Positions 55,100 through 64,000 of a stretch of DNA of 64,000 nt are shown in pieces. The DNA is taken from assembly GCA_963748545.1 (NCBI GenBank), contig CAVVJO010000016.1:105501-169500 (forward strand). Direction: 5' to 3'. Below the pieces are notes generated by a model, which did no database searches, had not been told where the DNA came from, and saw nothing but the letters and a program-made list of their open reading frames with translations. The position numbers and the translations under genes were made by a program. The first letter of the stretch is position 1, and each line of letters starts with the position of its first letter. Source of the stretch: Roseiarcus sp963748545 (GTDB lineage Bacteria > Pseudomonadota > Alphaproteobacteria > Rhizobiales > Beijerinckiaceae).

Positions 55100-55951
55100 T
55101 CAATTTCCCTTCCGCGCCGCGATCAGAGCCCCAATTCGCTCCGCGTCCTCCGCGGTCGCCGGGTTGTAAACCACCATCGCGAGATCGGGGCGCCCCTCGA
55201 CAGCGAAGGCGGAATATTCCATCGATAGAAGACGACCCTCCGGATCGCGCAGCGTTTTCGTGCCGGCGCCGTGGCTCGCGACATCGTTGGCGCGCCACAG
55301 CCGCTCGAACTCCGGGCTTGCGCGGCAGAGTTCGTCGACCAACGCCTTGACGGCGTCGCCCGCCCCCGCCCGCGTCGTGTCGGCGCGAAACGTCGAAACA
55401 ACGAAGCGCGCGACGCTCTCCCAGTCGAGCTGCCGCTCGCGCACCCGCGGCTCCAGGAACATCATGCGCAGAACGTTGCGCTGATGCGCCGCGAGCGAAC
55501 CGTAATCGGCGAGCACCGCTGCAGCCGCGCGGTTCCAAGCGACGATGTCCCACATCGCGGTCTTGATCAGCCCAGGGCTCAGGGGCAACGCGTCGAGCAC
55601 CCGCTGCAGCCGCGACGTCACGCCCTCGATCTCCCGGTAGCGGACCTCCGGCGGCCGACCAAGCGCGATCAGGAACAGATGCTCCCGCTCGATCTCGGTC
55701 AGCATCAGCGCCCGCGCCAGGCGATCGAGCACGTCGGGGGACGGCGCCCCGCCCCGGCCCTGTTCGAGCCACGTGTACCAAGTGGCGCTGACATGGGCGC
55801 GCTGCGCCACTTCCTCACGCCGGAGGCCCGGCGTGCGCCGCCGCGTGAGCTCAATGCCGAGCGCGGCCGGATCGAGCCTCTCCCGGCGGTCTCGGAGATA
55901 GGCGCCGAGCGAGTGGCCCTCCACTGCGGAGGCAGTCATCCTGGTAGTCAT
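55100..55951 (-). CDS. XRE-family regulator with MmyB-like ligand domain
   Basis: A 283-residue transcription factor. The N-terminal XRE helix-turn-helix includes LGAYLRDRRERLDP, RRTPGLRREEVAQRAHVSATWYTWLEQGRG and LDRLARALMLTEIEREHLFLIA. The rest is the MmyB-like domain (MWDIVAWNRAAAAVLADYG, RLLSMEYSAFAVEGRPDLAMVVYNP). MmyB-type regulators commonly control a divergently transcribed dehydrogenase or reductase gene. Here the divergent SDR-type gene at 56034 is the likely target. Confidence 0.92.
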   Translation of the reverse strand: MTTRMTASAVEGHSLGAYLRDRRERLDPAALGIELTRRRTPGLRREEVAQRAHVSATWYTWLEQGRGGAPSPDVLDRLARALMLTEIEREHLFLIALGRPPEVRYREIEGVTSRLQRVLDALPLSPGLIKTAMWDIVAWNRAAAAVLADYGSLAAHQRNVLRMMFLEPRVRERQLDWESVARFVVSTFRADTTRAGAGDAVKALVDELCRASPEFERLWRANDVASHGAGTKTLRDPEGRLLSMEYSAFAVEGRPDLAMVVYNPATAEDAERIGALIAARKGN

Positions 55952-56033
55952 TTTACAGGTATAAGCTCACGTATTTACCCGGATAGCATAGCGGCCGATA
56001 TGACGGGAAGTCCAACCCGGAGACGAAGTCCCC

Positions 56034-56927
56034 ATGCGAATTTTTGTTACTGGCGCCAGCGGCTTCATCGGATCGGCGGTGATCGCCGACCTGATCGGCG
56101 GAGGCCATTCGGTCCTCGGTCTCGCGCGCTCGGACGCCGCGGCGGATAAAGTGGCTGCAGCCGGCGCCGACGTCCAGCGCGGTTCCCTGGAGGATCTGGA
56201 AAGCCTGAGGAGCGGCGCAGCCGCGACCGAAGGCGTGATCCATCTCGGGTTCATCCACGACTTCTCCGACTTCAAGCGAAATTGCGAAGTCGACCGGAAA
56301 GCCATCGAAACCCTCGGCGATGCGCTCGCCGGCTCGAAGCGGCCCCTGCTCGTGACCTCCGGCGTGGCGATCAAGGCGTCCGGCGCAATCGCGACGGAAG
56401 ACGATCCGGCCGTTCCGGTTAGCGACGCCTACCCTCGCGCTTCGGAAGAGACGGCGGTCGCGCTTGCCGCCCGAGGGCTCCGCGCGTCGACCGTGCGCTT
56501 GCCTCCGTCAGTGCACGGACTTGGCGAGAAGGGCTTCGTTCCGATGCTCTACGCCCTCGCGCGCGAAAAGGGCTTTTCAGCCTACATCGGCGAGGGTCTC
56601 AACCGCTGGCCCGCCGTCCATCGCGTCGACGCCGCGCGGGTTTTTCGCCTGGCGATCGAACGCGGCGCCGAAGGCGGTCCGTTCCACGCGATCGGCGACG
56701 AAGGCGTCCCCTTCCGGGAGATCGCGGCGGCGATCGGACGGCTCCTCGACGTGCCGGTGAGAAGCGTCGCCCTCGAAGAGGCGCAAAAACACTTCGGCTG
56801 GTTTGGCGGATTCGCCTCCTGGGACGTTCCGACTTCGGCCGCGCGCACCCGCGCGCTGTTGAACTGGGCCCCGAGAGAGTTCGGCCTCCTCGCCGACATG
56901 GACGAGCCCGGCTATTTCGCCGGCTGA
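56034..56927 (+). CDS. NAD-dependent epimerase/SDR family oxidoreductase
   Basis: A 297-residue extended SDR. The Rossmann motif is MRIFVTGASGFIGSAVIADL. A catalytic Tyr is expected in the YPRASEETAVALAARG region (YxxxK-like but with E in place of K, an atypical active site). VHRVDAARVFRLAIE and HAIGDEGVPFREIAAAIGRLL match atypical SDR subfamily 5. It is divergent from the MmyB-like regulator, with an 82-base AT-rich shared promoter region. Substrate unknown. Confidence 0.88.
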   Translation: MRIFVTGASGFIGSAVIADLIGGGHSVLGLARSDAAADKVAAAGADVQRGSLEDLESLRSGAAATEGVIHLGFIHDFSDFKRNCEVDRKAIETLGDALAGSKRPLLVTSGVAIKASGAIATEDDPAVPVSDAYPRASEETAVALAARGLRASTVRLPPSVHGLGEKGFVPMLYALAREKGFSAYIGEGLNRWPAVHRVDAARVFRLAIERGAEGGPFHAIGDEGVPFREIAAAIGRLLDVPVRSVALEEAQKHFGWFGGFASWDVPTSAARTRALLNWAPREFGLLADMDEPGYFAG

Positions 56928-56969
56928 CTTGTGCTGGGCGGTCGTCGCCCCGCTCCACGAGACGGAGAG

Positions 56970-57684
56970 CTAGAGGTAGGTCACCACGCCGCTCTGCAGA
57001 TCGTAGATCGCCGCGACGATCTTGAGCTTGCCGTCATTGACCAGTCCAGAGAGCAGCGGGCTCGCGGAGGCCAGTCGACCGGCCGTTCGCTGGGCGCTGA
57101 GCTTCGCGGTGGCGTTGACGTAGTCGGCGGCGCCGCGCGCGGCGAGCGCGGCCGGCAGGATCGGCTCGATCATGGTTCCGATCGCGCCGGGAAAGGTCGC
57201 GTTCTTGGTCACGACGTCGCAAGCAGCCTTGACGGCGCCGCACGCCGAATGCGCGAGCACCACGATAAGGGGAGAGCCGAGCACGACCGCCCCATATTCG
57301 ACCGTGCCCAATGTCGCGGTGTCGACGAGGTTGCCCGCGTTGCGGGCCACGAACAACTCGCCGACCCCGTGGCCGCCGAACACCAGTTCAGGCGGAACGC
57401 GGCTGTCAGCGCAGGCGATGATCGTCGCCCAGGGCGCTTGATGCGCCGCGACGCTTTCGCGCTGCTGGGCGATATCCAGCGCGCAGAGTTCGGGGTGACT
57501 TCACATAGCGCGCGTTTCCCTCTTTGAGCTGGGCGAGCGCGTCCTCGGACGAAAGGGACGTGGGCGCGCCTTCGGCAGCGCGGGCGGCCGGGACAGCCGC
57601 GGCGAACGCTGCGGCGGCGATCGCCCCCGCTCCCGCCAAGAAGCCCCGCCGCCCCAGCGTTTTCCTGTCGCAAATCTCGCACAT
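56970..57684 (-). CDS. beta-type carbonic anhydrase with Tat-like leader (frameshifted)
   Basis: Zinc carbonic anhydrase of about 238 residues. It starts MCEICDRKTLGRRGFLAGAG, a twin-arginine-like motif followed by a hydrophobic alanine-rich stretch, so it is probably exported. Zinc ligands lie in IIACADSRVPPEL (next frame) and VLAHSACGAVKAA. The frame changes in the string containing GAGTTC (plus strand 57486-57491); removing one base links YVKSP to LCALDIAQQRESVAAHQAPW. The length is a multiple of three plus one. A periplasmic beta-class enzyme would interconvert CO2 and bicarbonate outside the cytosol. Confidence 0.87.
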
Positions 57685-57790
57685 TCGAGCCGCCCCTCCC
57701 TTTCCGTCGAGGGAACGCTAACAGGGTACGGCGACAGACTCCAGACGCTGCAACGGGGCCGCTCACACGCGGCCCCGGCAGACCGGCTTC

Positions 57791-57994
57791 CTACTTGGAG
57801 CCTCGGGCTTTTTCGCTCTCGCCGTGGGCCTTCTCGGAATGCTCGTGCGCCGTCTTGGAGTGACTATGCGCCTTGGCCAATTCCTCATGGCCCTTGGCGT
57901 GGTCTCCTTTGCCGTGATGCTCGGCCGCCGTGCGGTGGCTGCGGGCTGCGCTTTCGTGGCGTTCGGCGGCTTGGGTGTGGGATTTGTCAGCCAT
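57791..57994 (-). CDS. small histidine-rich hydrophilic protein
   Basis: A 67-residue, highly charged protein (MADKSHTQAAERHESAARSH... HSHSKTAHEHSEKAHGESEK) with about a quarter histidine and no hydrophobic segment. An AAGGAG ribosome-binding site lies seven bases upstream of the ATG at 57994. Similar short His/Lys/Glu-rich proteins occur in Rhizobiales and are often stress-induced or metal-binding by inference. Function here is unknown. Confidence 0.72.
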   Translation of the reverse strand: MADKSHTQAAERHESAARSHRTAAEHHGKGDHAKGHEELAKAHSHSKTAHEHSEKAHGESEKARGSK

Positions 57995-58127
57995 GATTTG
58001 CTCCTTCGGTCGTTCGCTCCCCCGACCCAGAACAGCTCGGGCCGGATTTCGTTCCTTCCGCCGGCCCCGCGGCAGAGCCGGCCTCCGGGCTAGGCCCAGG
58101 GGCGTGTGTGGCGTAAAGAGCGCGCCC

Positions 58128-58946
58128 ATGCGTATTCACCATCTCAATTGCGGCTCGCTGTGTCCGCGCGGCGGCCGGCTGTTCGGGGGCAAGGGCGGCC
58201 CCTGGGCGGTCGCGCCGATGTGCTGTCATTGCCTGATGATCGAGGGCGAGGACGGGCTGATCCTGGTCGACAGCGGTCTCGGGGTCGAGGACGTCGGGGA
58301 TCCCGGGCGGCTCGGAGCGCTCTTCACCACGCTGACCCGCCCCCGGCTCCAGATCGGGGAGACGGCGCTGCGCCAGATCGCCGATCTCGGCTTCCGCATC
58401 GACGACGTCCGCCACATCGTGCCGACGCACCTCGACCTCGACCACGCCGGGGGCCTCGCCGACTTCCCGGAGGCGACCGTCCATGTGCACGCCGCGGAGC
58501 TCCGCGCGGCCAACAACCCGACCTTCAGGGAGCGCGCGCGCTACCGCAAACGACAGCTCGAGACCGTCGCCCGTTGGGACCCGATCGAAGGCGGCGGCGA
58601 CGACTGGTTCGGCTTCGCGAGCGTCCGGGCGCTGCCCGGAACCCGCGACGACATTTTGCTCGTTCCGCTCCCGGGCCACTCGCGCGGCCATTGCGGCGTG
58701 GCCGTCCGCACCGCCTCGGGCTGGCTCCTCCACTGCGGCGACGCCTATTTCCACCATGCCGAGGTCGCGCCCGGCGACGGCGTCGCGCCGGCCGGGATCC
58801 GGCTGTTCGAGTCGCTGGTCAATATCGACAAGCGCACGCGCATCATGAACCAGAAGCGGCTGCGCGAGCTTGCGACCCGCCACGGCGGCGAGGTCCAGCT
58901 CATCTCGTCGCACGACCCGTTCGAGTTCGCCGCCTGCCGCGCTTGA
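58128..58946 (+). CDS. metallo-beta-lactamase fold hydrolase
   Basis: A 272-residue MBL-fold enzyme. The metal motif is PTHLDLDHAGG (HxxxDH-type: H, D, H). Further ligands are in VPLPGHSRGHCGVAV and LLHCGDAYFHHAE, and a last His in LISSHDPFEF. The N-terminus MRIHHLNCGSLCPRGGRLFGG is shared by a subgroup of uncharacterised hydrolases related to lactonases. It starts at 58128. Substrate unknown. Confidence 0.88.
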   Translation: MRIHHLNCGSLCPRGGRLFGGKGGPWAVAPMCCHCLMIEGEDGLILVDSGLGVEDVGDPGRLGALFTTLTRPRLQIGETALRQIADLGFRIDDVRHIVPTHLDLDHAGGLADFPEATVHVHAAELRAANNPTFRERARYRKRQLETVARWDPIEGGGDDWFGFASVRALPGTRDDILLVPLPGHSRGHCGVAVRTASGWLLHCGDAYFHHAEVAPGDGVAPAGIRLFESLVNIDKRTRIMNQKRLRELATRHGGEVQLISSHDPFEFAACRA

Positions 58947-58951
58947 AACGC

Positions 58952-59788
58952 TTAGCCGGCCGCGACCGCAGGCTCGATTTTCGCCAGGCGCCGCAAGGCG
59001 GCTTCATCGACCGCGTCGAGGGCGTCGACAAAGGCCAAGGCGAAACTGCCGGGCCCTTTCGCGCTCGCTGCCGCGAGCTCGGCCGCGACGGCGAAATGGA
59101 CATGCGCGGCGACAAGGCCAGTCAGCGCGTCGGGCGCAACCGAGGCGTAGGCCGCGGCGAGCGCGCCGAGCGCGCAGCCGGTCGCCGTGACCCGGGTCAA
59201 CAGCACGCTGCCGCCGCCGATCCGCACCAGCATCGGCCGGCCGTCGATTCGCCCGACCGCATGATCGACGGCGCCCGACGCCGAGACCGCGGCGGCGTGA
59301 GCCAGGAGATCGACGGCGGCCGGAACCGCCGCGGCCGGATCGGCCGACGAGTCGACGCCGCGACCGCCGCCCCCAAGCCCGGCGAGGCCGATGATCTCGG
59401 AGGCGTTGCCGCGCACGATCGCCGGCTTGAACGGCAACAGCTCCGCCGCGATCGCGCCCCGCCACGGCAGGCCGCCCGCCGCGATCGGGTCGAGAACCCA
59501 GGGTTTCCCGGCCTTTTGAGCCGCGGCCGCGGCGAGGCGCATCGAGTTCCACCTGCGCAGCGGTCGGCGTGCCGAGATTGATCAGCACCGCGTCGGCGAT
59601 GCCGGCGAACAGCGCGGCCTCCTCCGGATTGTCGACCATGGCCGGCGCCGCGCCGGCGGCAAGCAGCACGTTGGCGACGAAATTGGTGGAGACGGCGTTG
59701 GTCAGCGCCTGGACGAGCGGATGGCGCTCGCGCAGCGCGGCGTGCGCGGCGACGACGTCGTCGAGGGCTGGGACGTGCGGGGCGGCAT
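58952..59788 (-). CDS. thiM: hydroxyethylthiazole kinase (frameshifted)
   Basis: Thiamine salvage kinase phosphorylating 4-methyl-5-(2-hydroxyethyl)thiazole. The 5' part contains HPLVQALTNAVSTNFVANVLLAAGAAPAMVDNPEEA, the ThiM substrate-binding signature. After GAGTTC (plus strand 59544-59549) the frame changes and continues MRLAAAAAQKAGKPWVLDPI, FKPAIVRGNASEIIGLAG and LLTRVTATGCALGALAAAY, the C-terminal anion-hole motif. The start is unclear: no good start codon precedes the first frame, so the ATG at 59788 is only a guess and a second error may lie near the 5' end. Confidence 0.85.
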
Positions 59789-60143
59789 GAAGTCGATGTC
59801 AGATCCTTAGTTCCGCCGAGGGGAATTGGGGAGAGGGGAGATTTGCGAATGTAAGCGATCCCGAGCGGATCGCCCGGACTTCGTAACAGAGGCAAGCGGG
59901 CGCCGGGAGCGGCGCGTTCTTCTCCCCTTGCGGGAGAAGGTGGCGCGAAGCGTCGGATGAGGGGTCCAATAGGACGCCCGTCTCCCGACGGGCTTTGGGG
60001 AAAGAGGAGATCGCCGGCTCGCGAATTCGAGACTTTTCAACGGGGTGCGGCACGCTCAGGTTCCGCCTTCGCCCTGCCTCCTGCCTTGCGGAGCCAGGCT
60101 CGCGAGGTATCCGGCCCAGCCCGACATCCCGTCCGCGGCTTCC
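59789..60143. repeat. intergenic repeat cluster upstream of thiM
   Basis: About 355 bases without a supported gene. It contains the palindrome CTTCTCCCCTTGCGGGAGAAG followed by GTGGCGCGAAGCG and GGATGAGGGG (about 59920-59970), and a CCCGTC/GACGGG hairpin near 59978-59992. Near 60020-60050 there is GAATTCGAGACTTTTCAACG, a near copy of GAATTCGAGACTTTCCAGCG at about 60202-60221 in the next gene. Core sequence is shared with the insertion in dnaE2. Confidence 0.65.
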
Positions 60144-60983
60144 TTAGCGGCCGGCCGGCGACCCTCCTCCGGGACGAGCCGGGAAGGCGCGGCTCCGGCT
60201 CCCGAATTCGAGACTTTCCAGCGGGTTGCCGACGACTTCGGTTCCGCGCGTCTCTCCCAAGTCCGCTCGCTCGAACCCGTCATGGCGACCGACGCGAAGC
60301 CACCCGGGGGCCGCAGGACCGAGGTTCAAACCGCTGTCGTTCGGCCCGGCGGCCTCTGGATCGCCGCGCTCCGCTCGCGATGACGGCGGCGTCGCGACGC
60401 CGGCTTGGGGGCGGACGCCTTGCGAAAGACGGCCGGCGAAGGCGGTCGGATCGGGGATGAGGTCCGCCAGCGGGTCTTGCAAATCGGAGTCCGAAGACTC
60501 GTCTTCGGCAAGCGCCTCGGCCTCCCCGCGCTCAAGCGCGGCGCAGGGCTCTGTCTCGGCTCCGGAATTGAGGCTTTCCAGGAGCTTGCGGCGCGATTCG
60601 GTTCCGGCCGCGCCGCCGCTCAAGCCCTGATAGCGATCGAGTTCGCGCACGATTTTGACGACCCGGTCGACCGCCGGAAGGTTGTCGGCCGACATCGCGC
60701 CGAAGCTGACCAGCAGCGCCTCGTTGAGACGGTTCATCTGAGTCGCGATGAAGGCGCCGGTCGCCTCGGGGGCGCGCCGGGCGAAGAGGGTGCGGACATA
60801 TTTGCGCAGGCCCCGCTCGGTGATCCCCTCCCGCCTGGCGATCTCGGCCATCGCGACGCCGCCTTTGAGCCCCTCGATCACCCGCCGCTCCCGCTCGGAT
60901 TTCTCGGGCCGGGAGCGGACCGAGCGCGCCGCGGGAGCGCGGCCGCTGCGGATGTCGGGATCGGACGAGAGGGGGTCGGACAC
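60144..60983 (-). CDS. HTH-type hypothetical protein with repeat-derived tail
   Basis: A 279-residue protein from the GTG at 60983. The N-terminal third has a helix-turn-helix-like region, RRVIEGLKGGVAMAEIARREGITERGLRKYVRTL, followed by a helical segment TQMNRLNEALLVSFGAMSADNLPAVDRVVKIVRELDRYQGL. These suggest a DNA-binding protein resembling phage-type or sigma-like HTH proteins, but I cannot name the family. The C-terminal ~90 residues overlap palindromic repeat sequence and repeat the motif ESLNSG/ESLEFG, so they are probably recruited non-coding repeat. Confidence 0.62.
   Translation of the reverse strand: MSDPLSSDPDIRSGRAPAARSVRSRPEKSERERRVIEGLKGGVAMAEIARREGITERGLRKYVRTLFARRAPEATGAFIATQMNRLNEALLVSFGAMSADNLPAVDRVVKIVRELDRYQGLSGGAAGTESRRKLLESLNSGAETEPCAALERGEAEALAEDESSDSDLQDPLADLIPDPTAFAGRLSQGVRPQAGVATPPSSRAERGDPEAAGPNDSGLNLGPAAPGWLRVGRHDGFERADLGETRGTEVVGNPLESLEFGSRSRAFPARPGGGSPAGR
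60280..60385. repeat. extragenic-palindrome-type repeat within the HTH gene tail
   Basis: CATGGCGACCGACGCGAAGC on the left and GGATCGCCGCGCTCCGCTCG followed by CGATGACGG on the right form a long imperfect inverted repeat. The right arm is a diverged relative of the repeat arm in imuB (GGATTGCTTCGCTGCGCTCG, then CAATGACGG). It is translated as part of the C-terminal tail of the minus-strand HTH gene. Confidence 0.6.
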
Positions 60984-61113
60984 GCGCACGCCTCGTTTTC
61001 GGGTAATGAGAACAAATGTGGAACATATTTGGGAAACTGTCAAGGAATTGTCGACGCGACATCCTCGCCAAAGGGGCCGAAGAGACGCTCGGCTCGCCCG
61101 AACGGCCGGCGCG

Positions 61114-61527
61114 CTAGTCCGAGCCCGCCTTGCCCCTCATCGCCTTGATCTCGCCGCGCCGGCTCTTCGAGTCGAGGCGGCGGACCTGGGAGGCGCGGGT
61201 GGGCTTAGTCGGACGGCGCGGCTTCTCCCGCTCTTGCGCTTTTTCGATCAGGGCGACGAGACGCGCGCGGGCGTCCTCGCGGTTGCGCGGCTGGCTGGAG
61301 AATTTCTGCGCGAAGATGACGATCACTCCGTCCTGCGTCGCGCGCTGTCCGGCGAGCCGGATCAGCTTCGCTGCGACGTCGTCGGGCAGGCTCGGGCTGC
61401 GGCGAGCGTCGAAGCGCAATTCGACCGCGCTCGCCACCTTGTTGACGTTCTGCCCGCCGGGACCCGAGGCGCGCACGAACGACTCGACGATCTCGCTTTC
61501 GTCGATGATGAGGGCGCCTGCTTTCAT
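61114..61527 (-). CDS. arfB: alternative ribosome-rescue factor / peptidyl-tRNA hydrolase ArfB
   Basis: A 137-residue single-domain release-factor-like protein. The catalytic GGQ motif is in VRASGPGGQNVNKVASAVELRF. The basic C-terminal tail (EKPRRPTKPTRASQVRRLDSKSRR) is the part that enters the mRNA channel of stalled ribosomes. The start at 61527 (MKAGALIIDESEIVESF) gives the normal family length. It hydrolyses peptidyl-tRNA on non-stop ribosomes. Confidence 0.93.
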   Translation of the reverse strand: MKAGALIIDESEIVESFVRASGPGGQNVNKVASAVELRFDARRSPSLPDDVAAKLIRLAGQRATQDGVIVIFAQKFSSQPRNREDARARLVALIEKAQEREKPRRPTKPTRASQVRRLDSKSRRGEIKAMRGKAGSD

Positions 61528-61646
61528 TGCAAACTCGCGGAAACGACGGCGCAAGACGATAGCATATCAGCCAACGTCAGCGCCGCCATTCCGTGAACGC
61601 CTTCGGAGGTCTTCGATGCGCGCGAGAGCGTATGATCCTTTGCCGC

Positions 61647-62393
61647 TTACTGCATGCCGCCGCTGGCGAGAAGCCGCTGACCGGTCAGCCACCCGGCGTC
61701 GTCGCTCGCCAGGAATGTCGCCACGGAGGCGATATCCTGGGGTTGGCCGATGCGTCCGAGCGGCGTCTGGGCGACGGCCCAGTCCTGGAAGCTCGAGCCA
61801 ACGAAGCCGGCCGTGTGCGTGCCTTCGGTCTCGACCATGCCGGGATTGACCGAATTCACGCGGATGCCCTTGGGCCCGAGTTCGCGCGAAAGCACCCCAG
61901 TGATGGCGTCGACGGCGCTCTTGGTGGCGGTGTAGACCGCCGAGCCGGGGGGCGTGATTCGGGAGACGGCCGAACCGATATTCACGATGCTGCCGCCCTG
62001 CCCCAAATGTTTGGCGGCTTCTTTGCTGACCAGCAGCAGACCCAGCACGTTCGTGTTGAACGTCGTATGAAAATGCTCTTCCGTGATCTCCTCGAGCGGC
62101 TTCATTTCGTAAACGCCGGCGTTGTTGACCAACACGTCAAGGCGGCCATAGGTCTCGACGGCCGCAACGACGACAGCGCGGGCGTCGGCGGCCTTCGATA
62201 CGTCGCCTTTGACCGCGACAGCCTTGCCGCCAGCCTTGACGATCGCGTCGACGACTTTCTGGGCGCCCTCTTGGCTTGACGCATAATTGACGACCACGCT
62301 GGCGCCGCTGGCGGCGAGCGACTTGGCGACCGCGGCGCCGATGCCCTTCGAGGCGCCGGTTACGATCGCGACTTTTCCGGAAAGTTTGCTCAT
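61647..62393 (-). CDS. SDR family oxidoreductase (FabG-like)
   Basis: Classical short-chain dehydrogenase of 248 residues. The cofactor motif is VTGASKGIGAAV, followed by NNAG (LVNNAGVYEMKPLEEITEE). The catalytic Ser is in SIVNIGSAVSRITPPGS and the YxxxK motif is YTATKSAV. The C-terminal ASDDAGWLTGQRLLASGGMQ is typical. The substrate is unknown. It is divergent from an ArsR-type regulator, the usual arrangement for a repressor and its target. Confidence 0.92.
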   Translation of the reverse strand: MSKLSGKVAIVTGASKGIGAAVAKSLAASGASVVVNYASSQEGAQKVVDAIVKAGGKAVAVKGDVSKAADARAVVVAAVETYGRLDVLVNNAGVYEMKPLEEITEEHFHTTFNTNVLGLLLVSKEAAKHLGQGGSIVNIGSAVSRITPPGSAVYTATKSAVDAITGVLSRELGPKGIRVNSVNPGMVETEGTHTAGFVGSSFQDWAVAQTPLGRIGQPQDIASVATFLASDDAGWLTGQRLLASGGMQ

Positions 62394-62461
62394 GCGGGTT
62401 GGGCTCCGATGTGGACTGACGATGCGGCTTGGCCGCATCTCTCGATAGTTCGAGATCACCG

Positions 62462-62474
62462 AAGTTCGGAACTT
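62462..62474. promoter_or_regulatory. palindromic operator candidate between SDR and ArsR genes
   Basis: AAGTTCGGAACTT, a 13-base perfect palindrome with a central G, in the 109-base divergent region. Another AGTTCG-like half-site lies about 15 bases to the left. TGTCAA at about 62484-62489 would read TTGACA on the minus strand as a possible -35. The palindrome is a likely binding site for the adjacent ArsR-type protein. Confidence 0.5.
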
Positions 62475-62502
62475 TGGGACAATTTGTCAAGACGGGTATA
62501 GG

Positions 62503-62866
62503 ATGAAACGCATGAAGCCGATTTATCACCCTCCCCTCGACGCGATCACCCTCGAGGGCATTTTCCACGCCCTGTCCGACCCGGCGCGGGCGGCCATCTT
62601 CGCCAACATCGCCTTTTCGCGAGATTTCGCAGAATTGCACGGCGTTCGCGCAAATCCGCGATCGGATCATCCCGAAATCGACGCTGTCGCAACATTTCAA
62701 CGCGTTGCGCGAGGCGGGCCTGATCCGATCCGAGCGCCGGGGGGTGGAGATGCACAACGTCTCGCGTTGCGAAGAGCTCGAGCAACGCTTCCCTGGGCTC
62801 ATCCCGTCAATCCTGACCGCCTACAGAAAACAGCTTCAGGAGACGATGTCGTCAGAGGGAGCTTAA
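62503..62866 (+). CDS. ArsR-family transcriptional regulator (frameshifted)
   Basis: A winged-helix repressor of about 120 residues. It begins PIYHPPLDAITLEGIFHALSDPARAAIFANIAFSRD. After GATTTC (62623-62628) the frame changes. Removing one T continues SQNCTAFAQIRDRIIPKSTL and then SQHFNALREAGLIRSERRGVE, the recognition helix and wing, and ends KQLQETMSSEGA. The length is a multiple of three plus one. It lacks the metal-binding CxC of ArsR/SmtB sensors in the readable part, so it probably senses something other than metals. It is divergent from the SDR gene. Confidence 0.82.
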
Positions 62867-62905
62867 GGGCCGCCAAGCAACGGGCTCGCGTGCGCCGAGT
62901 TCTGT

Positions 62906-62951
62906 AGACGCGGTCGCCGACCGCGTCTGGCCGCGCTCAGCGAGCGCGGCC
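62906..62951. terminator. tandem hairpins between ArsR and leuC
   Basis: Two adjacent perfect 10-bp stems with three-base loops: AGACGCGGTC-GCC-GACCGCGTCT and GGCCGCGCTC-AGC-GAGCGCGGCC. They lie between the converging ArsR and leuC genes, and one hairpin may serve each direction. No U-tracts are visible. Confidence 0.6.
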
Positions 62952-62980
62952 ACAACGGCGCCGGCGCGGTTGGGGGCGGC

Positions 62981-64000
<1,020 letters not shown>

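Overview
The window looks like a chromosomal segment of a high-GC alphaproteobacterium in or near the order Hyphomicrobiales (Rhizobiales). The evidence is the neighbourhoods petA-petB / trmL, gpsA / Tim44-like / mltA / smr, comF / grxC / DUF1178, and an SOS mutasome (imuA-imuB-dnaE2) preceded by alphaproteobacterial GTTC-N7-GTTC LexA boxes. I see no rRNA, tRNA, CRISPR array, transposase or phage module. Genus-level assignment is not possible by eye.

Layout. 0-2 kb: petB (running off the left edge) and petA of the cytochrome bc1 complex. 2-6 kb: trmL, a LuxR-type response regulator and acs. 6-13 kb: EVE and YciI proteins, a Tat-type amidohydrolase, gpsA, then the Tim44-like / mltA / smr operon. 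13-26 kb: two simple-sugar ABC systems. One is an LsrB/RhaS-like four-gene transporter on the minus strand. The other is a six-gene operon (Gfo/Idh/MocA oxidoreductase, PhyH dioxygenase, TIM-barrel isomerase, binding protein, ATPase, permease) divergent from a LacI regulator with a clear promoter/operator. 26-39 kb: housekeeping and accessory genes (lytic transglycosylase, methyltransferase, comF, grxC, ppa, D-lyxose isomerase-like cupin, nucleoside hydrolase, MATE pump, GST), interrupted by one AT-rich orphan gene at 28.8-29.6 kb. 39-46.8 kb: a D-galacturonate catabolic locus (uxaA, kdgK, GntR regulator, uxaB, uxaC and a divergent MFS permease). 46.9-53.4 kb: the mutasome. 53.5-64 kb: small accessory genes, a periplasmic-type beta carbonic anhydrase, thiM, an HTH protein, arfB, an SDR/ArsR pair and leuC (running off the right edge).

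Two features cut across the window. First, at least nine genes are broken by one extra base, including the normally essential petB. At seven of the nine breaks the extra base lies in a GAANTC or GANTTC string that would become GANTC, the CcrM methylation motif. I read these as probable consensus errors at methylated sites, not as real pseudogenes. Second, dispersed palindromic repeats have entered coding sequence: two in-frame insertions in dnaE2, a 79-bp element that splits imuB (removing it restores the frame exactly), and a repeat-derived tail on an HTH protein at 60 kb.

The most system-like unexplained locus is the LacI-controlled oxidoreductase / 2-oxoglutarate dioxygenase / isomerase / ABC operon, whose substrate I cannot name.
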